The notes beneath the pieces were generated by a model that saw only the letters and a program-made list of their open reading frames with translations, did not search any database and was not told the DNA's origin. A stretch of 64,000 nt of DNA from NORP240 sp965222175 (lineage in GTDB: Bacteria > Pseudomonadota > Gammaproteobacteria > Pseudomonadales > Pseudohongiellaceae). Positions 34,186-42,851 of the stretch are shown here, one piece after another. Numbering within the stretch: the stretch's first letter is position 1; each line of letters begins with the position of its first letter. The position numbers and the translations under genes were made by a program. Where the stretch lies: positions 3,038,001 through 3,102,000 of the forward strand of contig OZ244938.1 in assembly GCA_965222175.1 (NCBI GenBank), in the 5' to 3' direction.

Positions 34186-35091
34186 AAGCAATACCTGCTC
34201 ATGGGGCCGGGCATCATCCGGCTTCAGGACCAGGACGTCGCACTCCAGTTTGTCCAGTACTTTCTCGGCAGTATTACCTATCAGCATCCTGTCGAGCCTG
34301 GACCTTGAAACCGCACCCATCACCACAACACTCGCCTGCATCAGGGTAGTCAATTCCGGCAGCGAGTGGACTATGTCGACGTCACTGAGATAACAGTGAT
34401 CTTCCGGAACGTTGTGCTGCGCACCCAGGTCCTTGATCCTGGTGCTATCCACCTTGTAATCGCTCTCGATGGGATACATCCCTGAAAGGGGTGGCAGATG
34501 CGTCGAGTGGTAAAGATGAACTGAACCGTCGGCTACCTCTGCCAGCTTATTGGCGACGCGAATCAGCTTGTGATCCAGGGAAGCCGGCTTGTCATGGGAG
34601 TGTTCCGGGTCAACCGCAGCAATAAACTTCGGTGTGTCGATCCATTGCTGGTCCTTGACCAGCAATAGCGGCGCTGGACAGTATCGAATCAGCTCCCAGT
34701 CGTCGTTGGAAAGCAGGAGACGCGCAAGACGTTCATGGTGTCGTGTGCTCTTGATCACCAGGTCCGGTTTCAATTCATCGACGCGACGAACAATCTCCTC
34801 GTAGGGCGGATTTCCCCAGGCCGTAGCGCAGGATACCTCAAGACCGTTTTCCCGCAGGGGCTTTGCCAGCTCTTCCAGGGCAGCGAGATTTTTCTCGCCA
34901 TGTTCCCTGCGCAGTTCCCTGGCCCGCACCGGATCGAAGTAGTAGCCGTCCTCGAGATAGGTGCTGTAATCACTGATAAAAAGTTCCAACTCGGCATCGG
35001 CAAACCTGGCCACCTGCCTGGCACGTTCCAGCGCCGGCTGTTTCTCTTCCCCCGGTTCGATTACCACCAGAATCCTGTTCAGCTCAAACAT
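34183..35091 (-). CDS. Tandem-domain universal stress protein
   Basis: This 302-residue protein has two Usp domains; the first starts LNRILVVIEPGEEKQPALERARQ and the second ends VMGAVSRSRLDRMLIGNTAEKVLDKLECDVLVLKP. It is most like the tandem protein at 29.8-30.7 kb; conserved segments such as LLLVKDQQWIDTPKFIAAVDPEHSHDKPASLDHKLI align with LLLVKERNWQERPVILAGVDPVHNHHKP there. GGGAG precedes the ATG. The divergent gene on the right is fnr, 216 bp away. Confidence 0.92.
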   Translation of the reverse strand: MFELNRILVVIEPGEEKQPALERARQVARFADAELELFISDYSTYLEDGYYFDPVRARELRREHGEKNLAALEELAKPLRENGLEVSCATAWGNPPYEEIVRRVDELKPDLVIKSTRHHERLARLLLSNDDWELIRYCPAPLLLVKDQQWIDTPKFIAAVDPEHSHDKPASLDHKLIRVANKLAEVADGSVHLYHSTHLPPLSGMYPIESDYKVDSTRIKDLGAQHNVPEDHCYLSDVDIVHSLPELTTLMQASVVVMGAVSRSRLDRMLIGNTAEKVLDKLECDVLVLKPDDARPHEQVLL

Positions 35092-35307
35092 GCAATTGCT
35101 CCCTGATTTTCCACTCTTATGTGCTGCCTGCAGTATACTGGCAGCAATCGACCCCGTACCTTGCTACCGGGTCGAACAAGACGCCACGGCTCCTTCGAAA
35201 CCTGCCTCATAACCTAATACTAAAGCAGTTGCGGCAATTATTCTAAGAGATTGTTTCTTTGGCAGTTTGATGGCACTATGAACGCCTTGAATCCAGGAGG
35301 AGTCTCA

Positions 35308-36144
35308 ATGGCCACGGCCAGACGCGATGCCGGCACGGGCTTAGCCGACCACCAGTCCGCTGGAAACAGCAGCAAGACAGCCAGTGAAGTTTCCAATGGT
35401 ATACGCGTTGCCAGCGGGGATACTGGTACCGCCAAACCCTGCCCGCATAACGCTTCCATTTCCTGTGCCAGTTGCCGTCTCAGTGAACTGTGCCTGCCTA
35501 TTGCGCTGAACAAGTCGGAAATACACCAGCTTGATGAAATAGTGCAACGCAACCGCCCGTTGAAGAAAGGCGATCATCTTTACCGTCAGAACGACACTTT
35601 CAAATCTGTCTACGCAGTGCGCTCCGGCAGTTTCAAGTCTTACTTGCTGGGTCCGGACGGGCAGAGCCGGGTAACCGGATTCTACATGCCCGGCGAAATA
35701 ATCGGCATGGACGGCATAGCGAACAAAACCCATACCAACTCCTCTGTTGCCCTGGAACACGCCTCGGTATGCGAGATTCCGTTTACGCAACTGGAAAACC
35801 TGAGCCATCGGCTGCCTAATCTGCAGCACCGCTTTTTTGCTATCATGGGCAATGAAATAGCCAAGGACCAGCAGATCCACACATTACTCAGCAGCTACTC
35901 AGCCGAAGAACGTATCTCTTCGTTTCTGCTAAGCCTTTCCAGTCGCTATGCCCGTGTAGCCCTGGCCCCCGACAAGTTTCTTTTACACATGACCCGTGGC
36001 GATATCGGTGAGTATCTCGGGCTGACCCTGGAAACCGTCAGCCGGATTTTCACCGGGTTGCAGAAAAAAGGCGTAATTGCAGTTAAAAACAAGGAAATCG
36101 AGATCCTTGATTTCGACAAGTTGAAAGGAATTGTTTCCGCGTAG
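35308..36144 (+). CDS. fnr: FNR-type oxygen-sensing transcription regulator
   Basis: AGGAGG sets the start at ATG 35308. FNR senses oxygen through a [4Fe-4S] cluster and switches genes between aerobic and anaerobic modes. All ligands are visible: Cys53, Cys56 and Cys62 in SCASCRLSELCLP (spacing C-x2-C-x5-C as in E. coli FNR) and Cys155 in ASVCEIPF. The cyclic-nucleotide fold spans about residues 75-190, and the C-terminal HTH contains GLTLETVSRIFTGLQ, where E-x2-S-R is the reading head for TTGAT. The N-terminus is about 30 residues longer than in E. coli. Usp genes nearby are likely targets. Confidence 0.95.
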   Translation: MATARRDAGTGLADHQSAGNSSKTASEVSNGIRVASGDTGTAKPCPHNASISCASCRLSELCLPIALNKSEIHQLDEIVQRNRPLKKGDHLYRQNDTFKSVYAVRSGSFKSYLLGPDGQSRVTGFYMPGEIIGMDGIANKTHTNSSVALEHASVCEIPFTQLENLSHRLPNLQHRFFAIMGNEIAKDQQIHTLLSSYSAEERISSFLLSLSSRYARVALAPDKFLLHMTRGDIGEYLGLTLETVSRIFTGLQKKGVIAVKNKEIEILDFDKLKGIVSA

Positions 36145-36226
36145 CCCAGGATTGCTGAGGCAGCCAGGATGGGAACGATCTCTCCACCAAATTTGCCCGG
36201 CTATCTGGCTGGGGCAGTAGAACCGA

Positions 36227-38263
36227 ATGAGCGAACCCCTGCCGGCCTCCCGTTTCCCCCACCTGTTTCAACCCCTGGACCTGGGATTCACGCAACTGCG
36301 TAACCGCACCCTTATGGGGTCTATGCACACCGGCCTGGAGGACATACCAGAGAGTCACGAACGCATGGCAGCGTTCTACGCGGAACGTGCCCGCGGCGGT
36401 GTCGGACTGATCGTTACCGGCGGATTCATGTCCGGAGAGTTCTGCCTGGCCGAGGGTATCCAGCCGGTATACCGGAGGCCGGGACAGGTCCAGCGACACC
36501 GCCTCATCACCGATGCGGTTCACCAGCACGACGGCAAGATCTGCCTGCAGATACTGCACACCGGCCGCTATTCAAGAACCGGCAGGGCCTTGGCTCCGTC
36601 TGCCATCAAGGCGCCGATCAATTCCATCGTTCCCGAGGCGGCCAGCGAGGAACAGATTCAGCAGCAGCTGGAGGATTTCGCGGCGTTTGCCGAATTCTGC
36701 CAGCAGGCCGGCTATGATGGCATCGAAATAATGGGCTCGGAAGGCTATTTCCTCAATGAATTCATTGTTCCGCGCACCAACCAGCGAACAGACCGCTGGG
36801 GTGGTTCCCTGGAAAATCGCATCCGCCTGCCGCTGGAGACCGTTCGCCGGGTACGCCGGCGGGTTGGAGAGGACTTTATAATTATCTTCAGATTGTCCAT
36901 GCTGGACCTGGTGGAAGGCGGCAGCACCCTGGAGGAAACCCTGCTGTTGGGAAGAAAACTGGCTGACGCCGGGGTTACGCTTATCAATACCGGTATTGGC
37001 TGGCACGAAGCCTCTGTGCCGACTATCGCCACCATGGTTCCCCGGGCAGCCTTTACCTGGGTGACGGCGCGCTTCCGCACCGAGTTCGCTGTTCCGGTAA
37101 TCACCTCGAACCGTATCAACACGCCGGAGGTCGCCGAAGAGGTTCTTGCCAGAGGCGATGCCGACATGGTGTCGATGGCCCGACCTTTTCTGGCGGACGC
37201 CGACTTTGTCAACAAGGCGAAACAGGGGCGCAGCGACGAAATAAACACCTGTATTGCCTGCAACCAGGCCTGTCTTGATCATATTTTCAGTGGCAATCTC
37301 AGCAGTTGCCTGGTCAATCCCCGGGCCTGCCATGAAACCGAACTGCAGGTCACAGCAGCCGCCCGGCCGCTGAGACTGGCGGTGGTGGGCGCCGGACCGG
37401 CCGGCCTTGCTGCTGCCGTTACCGCCGCCCAGCGCGGCCACTCGGTGACGCTGTTTGACAGTGAAGACCAGATCGGTGGACAGTTCAATCTCGCCAGGCG
37501 GATTCCCGGCAAGGAAGAATTCCAGGAGACCATCCGGTATTTTGCCCGTCAGCTGGAACTGCTTGGCGTAACCACCAGGTTGGGCAAGAAGGTCACCGGC
37601 AGTGAGCTCACCGCTGCGGATTTCGATGAAGTGATCGTGGCTACCGGTGTGGTACCACGTACGCCGGACATTTCCGGTATTGATCATACCAGCGTTGCAG
37701 GCTACATCGATGTTATTCAAGGCCGGGTAACAATCGGGGGTCGCGTAGCCATTATCGGCGCCGGCGGCATTGGCTTCGATGTTGCAGAACTGCTGACTAC
37801 CGGAACACAGCGGGCCAGTCAGGACATTCCGACATTCCTGCGCCAGTGGGGTATAGATCCGTCGCTTCGGACACGCGGCGGCATTGAGGGCAGGCAACCG
37901 GTCCATCCAAGGTCACCCCGCCAGGTCTATTTGCTGCAACGCAGGGAATCCCGGGTCGGCGCGGGGTTGGGGAAAACCACTGGCTGGATTCATCGAACCG
38001 AGCTACGCCACCGTGGAGTGACCATGCTCGCCGGCTGTCACTATGAAAAAATAGACGATCAGGGACTTCACCTGCGGGTAAACGACAAGCACCGGATACT
38101 GGCAGTGGACGCCATAGTGATTTGCGCCGGCCAGGAACCACGTCGCGATCTTTGCCAGGAACTGGCGCTTCCCTACCACCTGGTGGGCGGCGCTGATAAA
38201 GCGGTGGAACTTGACGCCCGGCGGGCGATCGACCAGGGCACACGCCTGGCGGCAACAATTTAA
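36227..38263 (+). CDS. fadH: 2,4-dienoyl-CoA reductase (FadH-like, FMN/FAD/4Fe-4S)
   Basis: FadH reduces 2,4-dienoyl-CoA from polyunsaturated fatty acids with NADPH. Residues 1-340 form the old-yellow-enzyme-like TIM barrel (RNRTLMGSMHTGLED, LQILHTGRYSRTG, RWGGSLENRIRL). The iron-sulfur ligands follow in CIACNQACLDHIFSGNLSSCL. The C-terminal half has an FAD loop VVGAGPAGLAAAVTAAQRGHSVTLFD (about residue 385) and an NAD(P) loop AIIGAGGIGFDVAELL (about 505). At 678 residues it is full length. It complements the beta-oxidation genes at 17-25 kb though it is not in their operon. Confidence 0.93.
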   Translation: MSEPLPASRFPHLFQPLDLGFTQLRNRTLMGSMHTGLEDIPESHERMAAFYAERARGGVGLIVTGGFMSGEFCLAEGIQPVYRRPGQVQRHRLITDAVHQHDGKICLQILHTGRYSRTGRALAPSAIKAPINSIVPEAASEEQIQQQLEDFAAFAEFCQQAGYDGIEIMGSEGYFLNEFIVPRTNQRTDRWGGSLENRIRLPLETVRRVRRRVGEDFIIIFRLSMLDLVEGGSTLEETLLLGRKLADAGVTLINTGIGWHEASVPTIATMVPRAAFTWVTARFRTEFAVPVITSNRINTPEVAEEVLARGDADMVSMARPFLADADFVNKAKQGRSDEINTCIACNQACLDHIFSGNLSSCLVNPRACHETELQVTAAARPLRLAVVGAGPAGLAAAVTAAQRGHSVTLFDSEDQIGGQFNLARRIPGKEEFQETIRYFARQLELLGVTTRLGKKVTGSELTAADFDEVIVATGVVPRTPDISGIDHTSVAGYIDVIQGRVTIGGRVAIIGAGGIGFDVAELLTTGTQRASQDIPTFLRQWGIDPSLRTRGGIEGRQPVHPRSPRQVYLLQRRESRVGAGLGKTTGWIHRTELRHRGVTMLAGCHYEKIDDQGLHLRVNDKHRILAVDAIVICAGQEPRRDLCQELALPYHLVGGADKAVELDARRAIDQGTRLAATI

Positions 38264-38417
38264 GGGACTTTAAGGCGAGCACACTGCCTTTGATGCCGCG
38301 CCTTGACAGGCCGATGCCTGCCGGCGGCCAGGCGCCTCACCAAGGAACTCGCCAGCAAGACAGTGCAGTCCCACAATTAAACAGCGATTCCCTAACAATG
38401 AAAGGAGAAGGAGAAAC

Positions 38418-39305
38418 ATGAAAGCTGCATTTATCGGACTGGGGGTCATGGGATATCCCATGGCGGGCCATTTGCAACGCGCAGGACTGGATGTCTGTGT
38501 CTACAATCGGACCGGCGGCAAGGCACAGAAATGGTGTGATGAATTCCGTGGAAAGCAGGCGGACACTCCGGCACAGGCCGCCACAGACGCGGAAATCGTG
38601 TTCGTTTGCGTGGGTAACGACGACGATGTCAGATCGGTTACCCTTGGCGAGAACGGTGCACTGACGGGGATGTCGGCCGGTGCCTTGCTGGTCGACCACA
38701 CCACCGCTTCTGCCACCCTGGCCCGGGAACTTGATGAAGCCGCCCGGGCACAGGGCAAGGGATTCCTGGATGCACCGGTGTCCGGCGGCCAGGCCGGTGC
38801 CGAAAACGGTGTTCTCACCATTATGATCGGCGGTGAAAACGACCACTATGAGCGGGCCAAACCTGTCCTGGATCACTACGCGCGATTCTCCAAGCTGCTG
38901 GGACCGGCTGGTAGCGGCCAGCTGGCAAAGATGGTCAACCAGATCTGTATCGCCGGGGTAGTGGAAGGATTGGCCGAAGGGCTTAATTTCGCCATCAAGG
39001 CGGGACTTGACGCCGAGGCAGTGGTGGAAACCATAGCCAAGGGTGCTGCCGGTTCCTGGCAGATGGAAAACCGGTATAAGACTATGCTGCAGGACCAGTA
39101 CGAATTTGGTTTTGCAGTGGACTGGATGCGCAAGGATCTCGGTATCGCTTTTGCAGAAGCCAACCGGAATGGCGTCGAACTGCCGGTGGCTCAGCTGGTC
39201 GACAGCTTCTACGCGGAGGTTCAGCAAATGGGCGGCGGACGCTGGGACACCTCCAGCCTGCTGGCCCGCTACACCAGGTCCAGGTCTCAGGGAACCTCTG
39301 ACTAA
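38418..39305 (+). CDS. 3-hydroxyisobutyrate dehydrogenase-family oxidoreductase
   Basis: This NAD(P)-dependent beta-hydroxyacid dehydrogenase has 295 residues. The Rossmann loop FIGLGVMGYPMAGHLQRAG is at the N-terminus, substrate-binding DAPVSGGQAGAENG near residue 118 and the catalytic Lys in GSGQLAKMVNQICIAG near residue 173. A strong AAGGAGAAGGAGAA precedes the ATG. The last residues GTSD and the stop codon lie inside repeat copy G, so the repeat seems to have replaced or extended the original 3' end. The substrate could be 3-hydroxyisobutyrate, tartronate semialdehyde or similar. Confidence 0.9.
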   Translation: MKAAFIGLGVMGYPMAGHLQRAGLDVCVYNRTGGKAQKWCDEFRGKQADTPAQAATDAEIVFVCVGNDDDVRSVTLGENGALTGMSAGALLVDHTTASATLARELDEAARAQGKGFLDAPVSGGQAGAENGVLTIMIGGENDHYERAKPVLDHYARFSKLLGPAGSGQLAKMVNQICIAGVVEGLAEGLNFAIKAGLDAEAVVETIAKGAAGSWQMENRYKTMLQDQYEFGFAVDWMRKDLGIAFAEANRNGVELPVAQLVDSFYAEVQQMGGGRWDTSSLLARYTRSRSQGTSD

Positions 39306-39350
39306 GTATGGAAATACTCTGCCTTGCAGGCGAGTTCACTGACGAGGCGT
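39291..39350. repeat. Dispersed repeat, partial copy G
   Basis: GGAACCTCTGACTAAGTATGGAAATACTCTGCC matches the 5' part of the family consensus. The TAA at 39303-39305 within the motif serves as stop codon of the upstream dehydrogenase. The remaining sequence to about 39350 (GCAGGCGAGTTCACTGACGAGGCG) shares no clear foldback with copies A and B. It lies between convergent genes. Confidence 0.55.
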
Positions 39351-39360
39351 CTTGAGTGGT

Positions 39361-40299
39361 CTACCTGGCGCCCCGCAACAGGTTGGCAGGAGAAAACTGG
39401 TCAGTCAGTACCTGCCTGCTCATGTCCCAGTCAACCGCTATGGACATGCGGTTCGGGTACTCCAGGATGGGAATATCGTACTTCTTGAGCCGCTCGGCAA
39501 TTCGCTGGGCCCGGGTAACCAGTTCCCCGCGCTGAGGCAGGGGCTGCAGGCTGGTGATAATGATGCGATTACCGGAATAAGGCAGTTTGAAGTTGAAGAA
39601 GCCATCGTAGACCGCCTGGTAGGTGACGGACTCATGATCATAAAAACGGCTGGTGGAAAACGTGTTTGCCACCAGCACCCCATCCGGCGTCAGGATCTGC
39701 TTCACTTCCTCGAGAAACTCCCGGGTCAGAAGGTGCTCCGGTATGTAATCACCGGTGAACGCGTCAAGAACCACATAGTCATAACGGGCATTGCGCAGAA
39801 TCGCCCGCTTGACAAACACCCGGGCATCCATGATGGCGACATCCATGGAATCGTTTTCTTCGAAAAAGAAAAATTCCCGTGCCACGTTGTACACCGCCTC
39901 GTCGATTTCCACTACGTCGATCCGGGCCGTGGGGAACAGGTCAGCAAGAGTCATCGGGATACTGCCACCCCCAAGACCGGCCACCAGGATCCTGGTGGGC
40001 TCCGGGTTCAGCAGCAGACCGGCAAAACTCATGCGCGTATAGGAGAACACCAGCTTTTCCGGTTCATCGACATCCACGCAGGTCTGGTTACGATCACCGA
40101 TATGTATATTGAAAATCAGGCAGCGCCTGGGTCCGTTCTGGACGACAGTAATGTCACGGTACAGGGAGCGTTCCTCGTGAATTACCTCGGCATTGACCGT
40201 TACGGAAAAAATCAATGGTATCAGCAGCACCATGGCTAGAGCGGAAAGGATCAATATGGCCCGCCTGAGCGCCCTGTCGTAGTCCTGACTAGCCTTCAT
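39361..40299 (-). CDS. Spermidine synthase-like methyltransferase-fold protein (soluble half)
   Basis: The start is ATG 40299, preceded by GGAG and overlapping the end of the membrane-protein gene by 11 bp. The 312-residue product has one N-terminal membrane segment (AILILSALAMVLLIPLIFSV) and then a spermidine-synthase fold: LVAGLGGGSIPMTLADLFPTARIDVVEID, MDVAIMDARVFVKRA and YDYVVLDAFTGDYIPEHLLT. Many bacteria encode this domain fused behind an MFS-like membrane domain. Here the two are separate, overlapping genes. Polyamine synthesis is not assured, since the aminopropyl-donor site residues were not verified. Confidence 0.85.
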   Translation of the reverse strand: MKASQDYDRALRRAILILSALAMVLLIPLIFSVTVNAEVIHEERSLYRDITVVQNGPRRCLIFNIHIGDRNQTCVDVDEPEKLVFSYTRMSFAGLLLNPEPTRILVAGLGGGSIPMTLADLFPTARIDVVEIDEAVYNVAREFFFFEENDSMDVAIMDARVFVKRAILRNARYDYVVLDAFTGDYIPEHLLTREFLEEVKQILTPDGVLVANTFSTSRFYDHESVTYQAVYDGFFNFKLPYSGNRIIITSLQPLPQRGELVTRAQRIAERLKKYDIPILEYPNRMSIAVDWDMSRQVLTDQFSPANLLRGAR

Positions 40300-40936
40300 A
40301 CTGCTGTACTCCTGTCGTGAATCTTTGTGGTAGGTAGTAGACTCCCAGAACAGTCGCACTGGCAATCAGCAGTGCCAGTACCACACCCCAGAGAATAGTA
40401 TTGACTTCGAACCACAACACAAAATAGAACGATGTACCCAGGGTTCCCAGGGCACTGCCGATGGTGGAAACAAAGTACAATTGCCCGGCGACGTGTCCGC
40501 TGTGATCTTCGTTACGCACCAGGAGCCTGATGGAATAAGGTGAGATCATGCCAAGAATGGCCGTGGGTATAAAGAACATCAACATCGATGCCGCCAACGA
40601 CCCGTACCTCGGGTCGACTATCACCAGGAAAACCTGTTCCATTATCAGGTTGCTCATCAGGATGATCGGTATCACCAGAACCGCGGCACAGATAAAAAAC
40701 ATGGCGTAGGTGACCGGGTTCGGATTGCGGGTGGAAAGCTTTCCCCCGGCCAGGTAGCCGAAAGAAAGTGACAGCATGAATACGGTGATAATACTGCCCC
40801 ACACGTAGACACTGCTGCCAAAGTAGGGAGACAGAATCCGGCCACCCAGCAGCTCGATTGTCATGATACAGAAGCCGCTGACGAAGGCGACACACAGCAC
40901 AGTGAAGCGAAGCAGCGCCTGATGGGCGGGAGTCAT
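40289..40936 (-). CDS. Membrane partner of spermidine synthase-like protein
   Basis: Start ATG 40936 follows AGAGG; a 15-residue upstream extension is possible. The 215-residue product has about six membrane segments and the sequence IELLGGRILSPYFGSSVYVWGSIITVFMLSLSFGYLAGGKL, which is the recognisable start of the membrane domain in fused spermidine-synthase-like proteins. FIPTAILGMISPYSIRLL is another family block. Its last 11 bp overlap the soluble-half gene, indicating coupled translation and probably a two-subunit complex. Confidence 0.85.
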   Translation of the reverse strand: MTPAHQALLRFTVLCVAFVSGFCIMTIELLGGRILSPYFGSSVYVWGSIITVFMLSLSFGYLAGGKLSTRNPNPVTYAMFFICAAVLVIPIILMSNLIMEQVFLVIVDPRYGSLAASMLMFFIPTAILGMISPYSIRLLVRNEDHSGHVAGQLYFVSTIGSALGTLGTSFYFVLWFEVNTILWGVVLALLIASATVLGVYYLPQRFTTGVQQYEG

Positions 40937-41435
40937 AGGGTAAAACCTCTTTTCACGAGACGGTAAGTGCTGGCCAGGCATCCTGTAGTCATGCAGTTTT
41001 CCGGATTATTGCCACTATTATTGTATTGGCCCCCATTATTGGCCCCCATGTATTGCCCTCATGGCACCTGGAATACTGAATTGCCGGGAGCGGACATCGG
41101 CGACGCTGCCGGGTTGACCGGACTTCTCGCCCGAACTCGGCCTGCAAGTGTACCAACCGCTCCTTCACGAAGATACCCGTTTGGCGCCAGATGGCTTGAC
41201 TTCATCGCAGGGGCCTGCCGGCCGGTGATGGCCTCGCCACCCGGGCATGGACGTATCCCGGGATTGCAGGTCCAGGCCGGGCGGTCTGTCTGACTGCGCC
41301 ATGCACTCCCGCTTCGGGCCGCCCCGATGACTACCGGAACCGACTGCTTCACCAACGCATCAGAGTAGACTTTTGAGCCTCCCGCTTTTATGCTTCGGGT
41401 GCATCCAGCCCGGCAGCTAGCGTTGACCTTCGCGG
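40937..41435. other. Divergent intergenic region with promoter candidate for the OPA transporter
   Basis: About 500 bp hold no supported gene. Near the right end, TAGACT (41366-41371) and TATGCT (41389-41394) are separated by 17 bp and each match the sigma-70 hexamers at four of six positions, placing transcription start about 35 bp before ATG 41436. A short direct repeat, TTGGCCCCCATTA/TTGGCCCCCATGTA, occurs around 41027-41055. Confidence 0.35.
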
Positions 41436-42851
41436 ATGAATCCCCGGTACCCTGGTACTGCAGGGCCGCCTCACACCCGTTTCGAGAACAGCTTGATTTT
41501 CTACACCCTGGAAAATGATCGTCATGTGCCGGTTTCCGAAGACCAGCACCGACGCCTGATTCGCTGGCGAATTTCGACGTTCTGGGTAATGTTGATTGGT
41601 TACGTCGGCTACTATCTGTGCCGTGGAAACCTGTCAGCCGCCTTTCCCCTTCTTGAACAGGAATTTGGCTATTCCAATACCCAGTTGGGCCTGATTGCTT
41701 CGCTCTCGGAAATGGCCTACGCCGTCGGTAAGTTTGTCAATGGCCCTCTTGCGGACAAGATCGGCGGTCGGCGCATTTTTCTGGTTGGTATGGGCGGTGC
41801 CATATTCTGGAACCTGATTTTTTCCCTGTCAGCCAGTCTGACCATGTTCATTATTGTCTGGTGTTTCTGTCGTTACTTTCTTTCCATGGGCTGGGGCGGC
41901 CTCACCAAGACCATCGGCAATTGGTACCCTCCGGAACGCAACGGCACGGTCATGGGGCTGATCAGTGTCAACTTTCAGTTCGGAGGAGTTGCCGCGACAC
42001 TGTTTGCCGGCTTCCTGGTGGCAATGGGCGTGGCCTGGCAGGGACTGTTTGTCTACCCCGCCCTGGTGCTGAGCGGCATTCTGCTGTGGTCGATCATGGC
42101 CTCGCGGGCAGATCCCAAAGACGTGGTGCCGGGTGTAACATTCGGAAGAAGTGAATCCGGAAAGAAACAGCTGGCCGATTACGGGGATGAATCACAGCTG
42201 GGTGTAAGGGTTATATTGAAAACACTGCTGGGATTGCCAATCTATCGTCAGCTCCTGGTTTTCAGTTTCCTGACCACTCTTCTGCGTTCCGTGTTTTTTT
42301 TCTGGACTCCCAAATTCCTTTTCGATATCGGCCTCGGTGCCAGCGCAGCAATATTGCAGTCCGCCATTTTCCCCTTCCTGGGCGTCCTCGGCACAGTGTT
42401 CATAGGCTGGTACACGGATCACTACGCTGACAACGGCGATCGGGCGAGGACCATGTGGATCATGCTGGCCTGCCTGATCGTGTGCCTCGCGGCCATCGCC
42501 TTCCTGAGCGGCGCGGATTCTCCCAGATTCGGGCTCATCCTGATCGCCCTGGGCGCCAGCGGGTTTTTCCTGCTGGGGCCCTATTCCATGAGCAGCGGCT
42601 GCCTGACCCTGGATATTGCCGGCCCCAAGGGGGCCGGTTCCTGCACCGGCATTATCGACGGCCTGGGCTACATAGGTGGCGCCATCGCCGCATTCAGCGC
42701 AGGCTACATGTCTGATTTCCTGGGCTGGTCCCAGGTCTTCATGATCCTCACCGGATTTGCGATAATTTCGACGTTAAGTGCCTACCTGATGAGCCGTGAA
42801 TTTCAACGTATTGCCGCTAACAAGCCCGAGGTAACAACTCATGCCCAGTAG
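41436..42851 (+). CDS. MFS transporter of the organophosphate:phosphate antiporter type (GlpT/UhpC-like)
   Basis: The 471-residue protein has twelve predicted membrane segments after a 45-residue polar N-terminus. Diagnostic for the OPA group are YVGYYLCRGNLSAAFPLLEQEFGYSNTQLGLIAS, GKFVNGPLADKIGGRR and RYFLSMGWGGLTKTIGNWYPPERNG. Such transporters exchange glycerol-3-phosphate or hexose phosphates for phosphate. The stop codon overlaps the start of a glycerophosphodiesterase-like secreted enzyme by 11 bp. This favours glycerol-3-phosphate or another phosphodiester product as substrate. No ribosome site is obvious before the ATG. Confidence 0.9.
   Translation: MNPRYPGTAGPPHTRFENSLIFYTLENDRHVPVSEDQHRRLIRWRISTFWVMLIGYVGYYLCRGNLSAAFPLLEQEFGYSNTQLGLIASLSEMAYAVGKFVNGPLADKIGGRRIFLVGMGGAIFWNLIFSLSASLTMFIIVWCFCRYFLSMGWGGLTKTIGNWYPPERNGTVMGLISVNFQFGGVAATLFAGFLVAMGVAWQGLFVYPALVLSGILLWSIMASRADPKDVVPGVTFGRSESGKKQLADYGDESQLGVRVILKTLLGLPIYRQLLVFSFLTTLLRSVFFFWTPKFLFDIGLGASAAILQSAIFPFLGVLGTVFIGWYTDHYADNGDRARTMWIMLACLIVCLAAIAFLSGADSPRFGLILIALGASGFFLLGPYSMSSGCLTLDIAGPKGAGSCTGIIDGLGYIGGAIAAFSAGYMSDFLGWSQVFMILTGFAIISTLSAYLMSREFQRIAANKPEVTTHAQ

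Noticed and set aside
36572..37906. A 444-codon open frame antisense to fadH
   Set aside because: It lies entirely within a full-length, motif-complete gene and has no protein-like features; long antisense frames are common in GC-rich coding DNA.
40967..41293. A 108-codon frame in the gap before the OPA transporter
   Set aside because: No ribosome site, no domain, and composition unlike neighbouring proteins.
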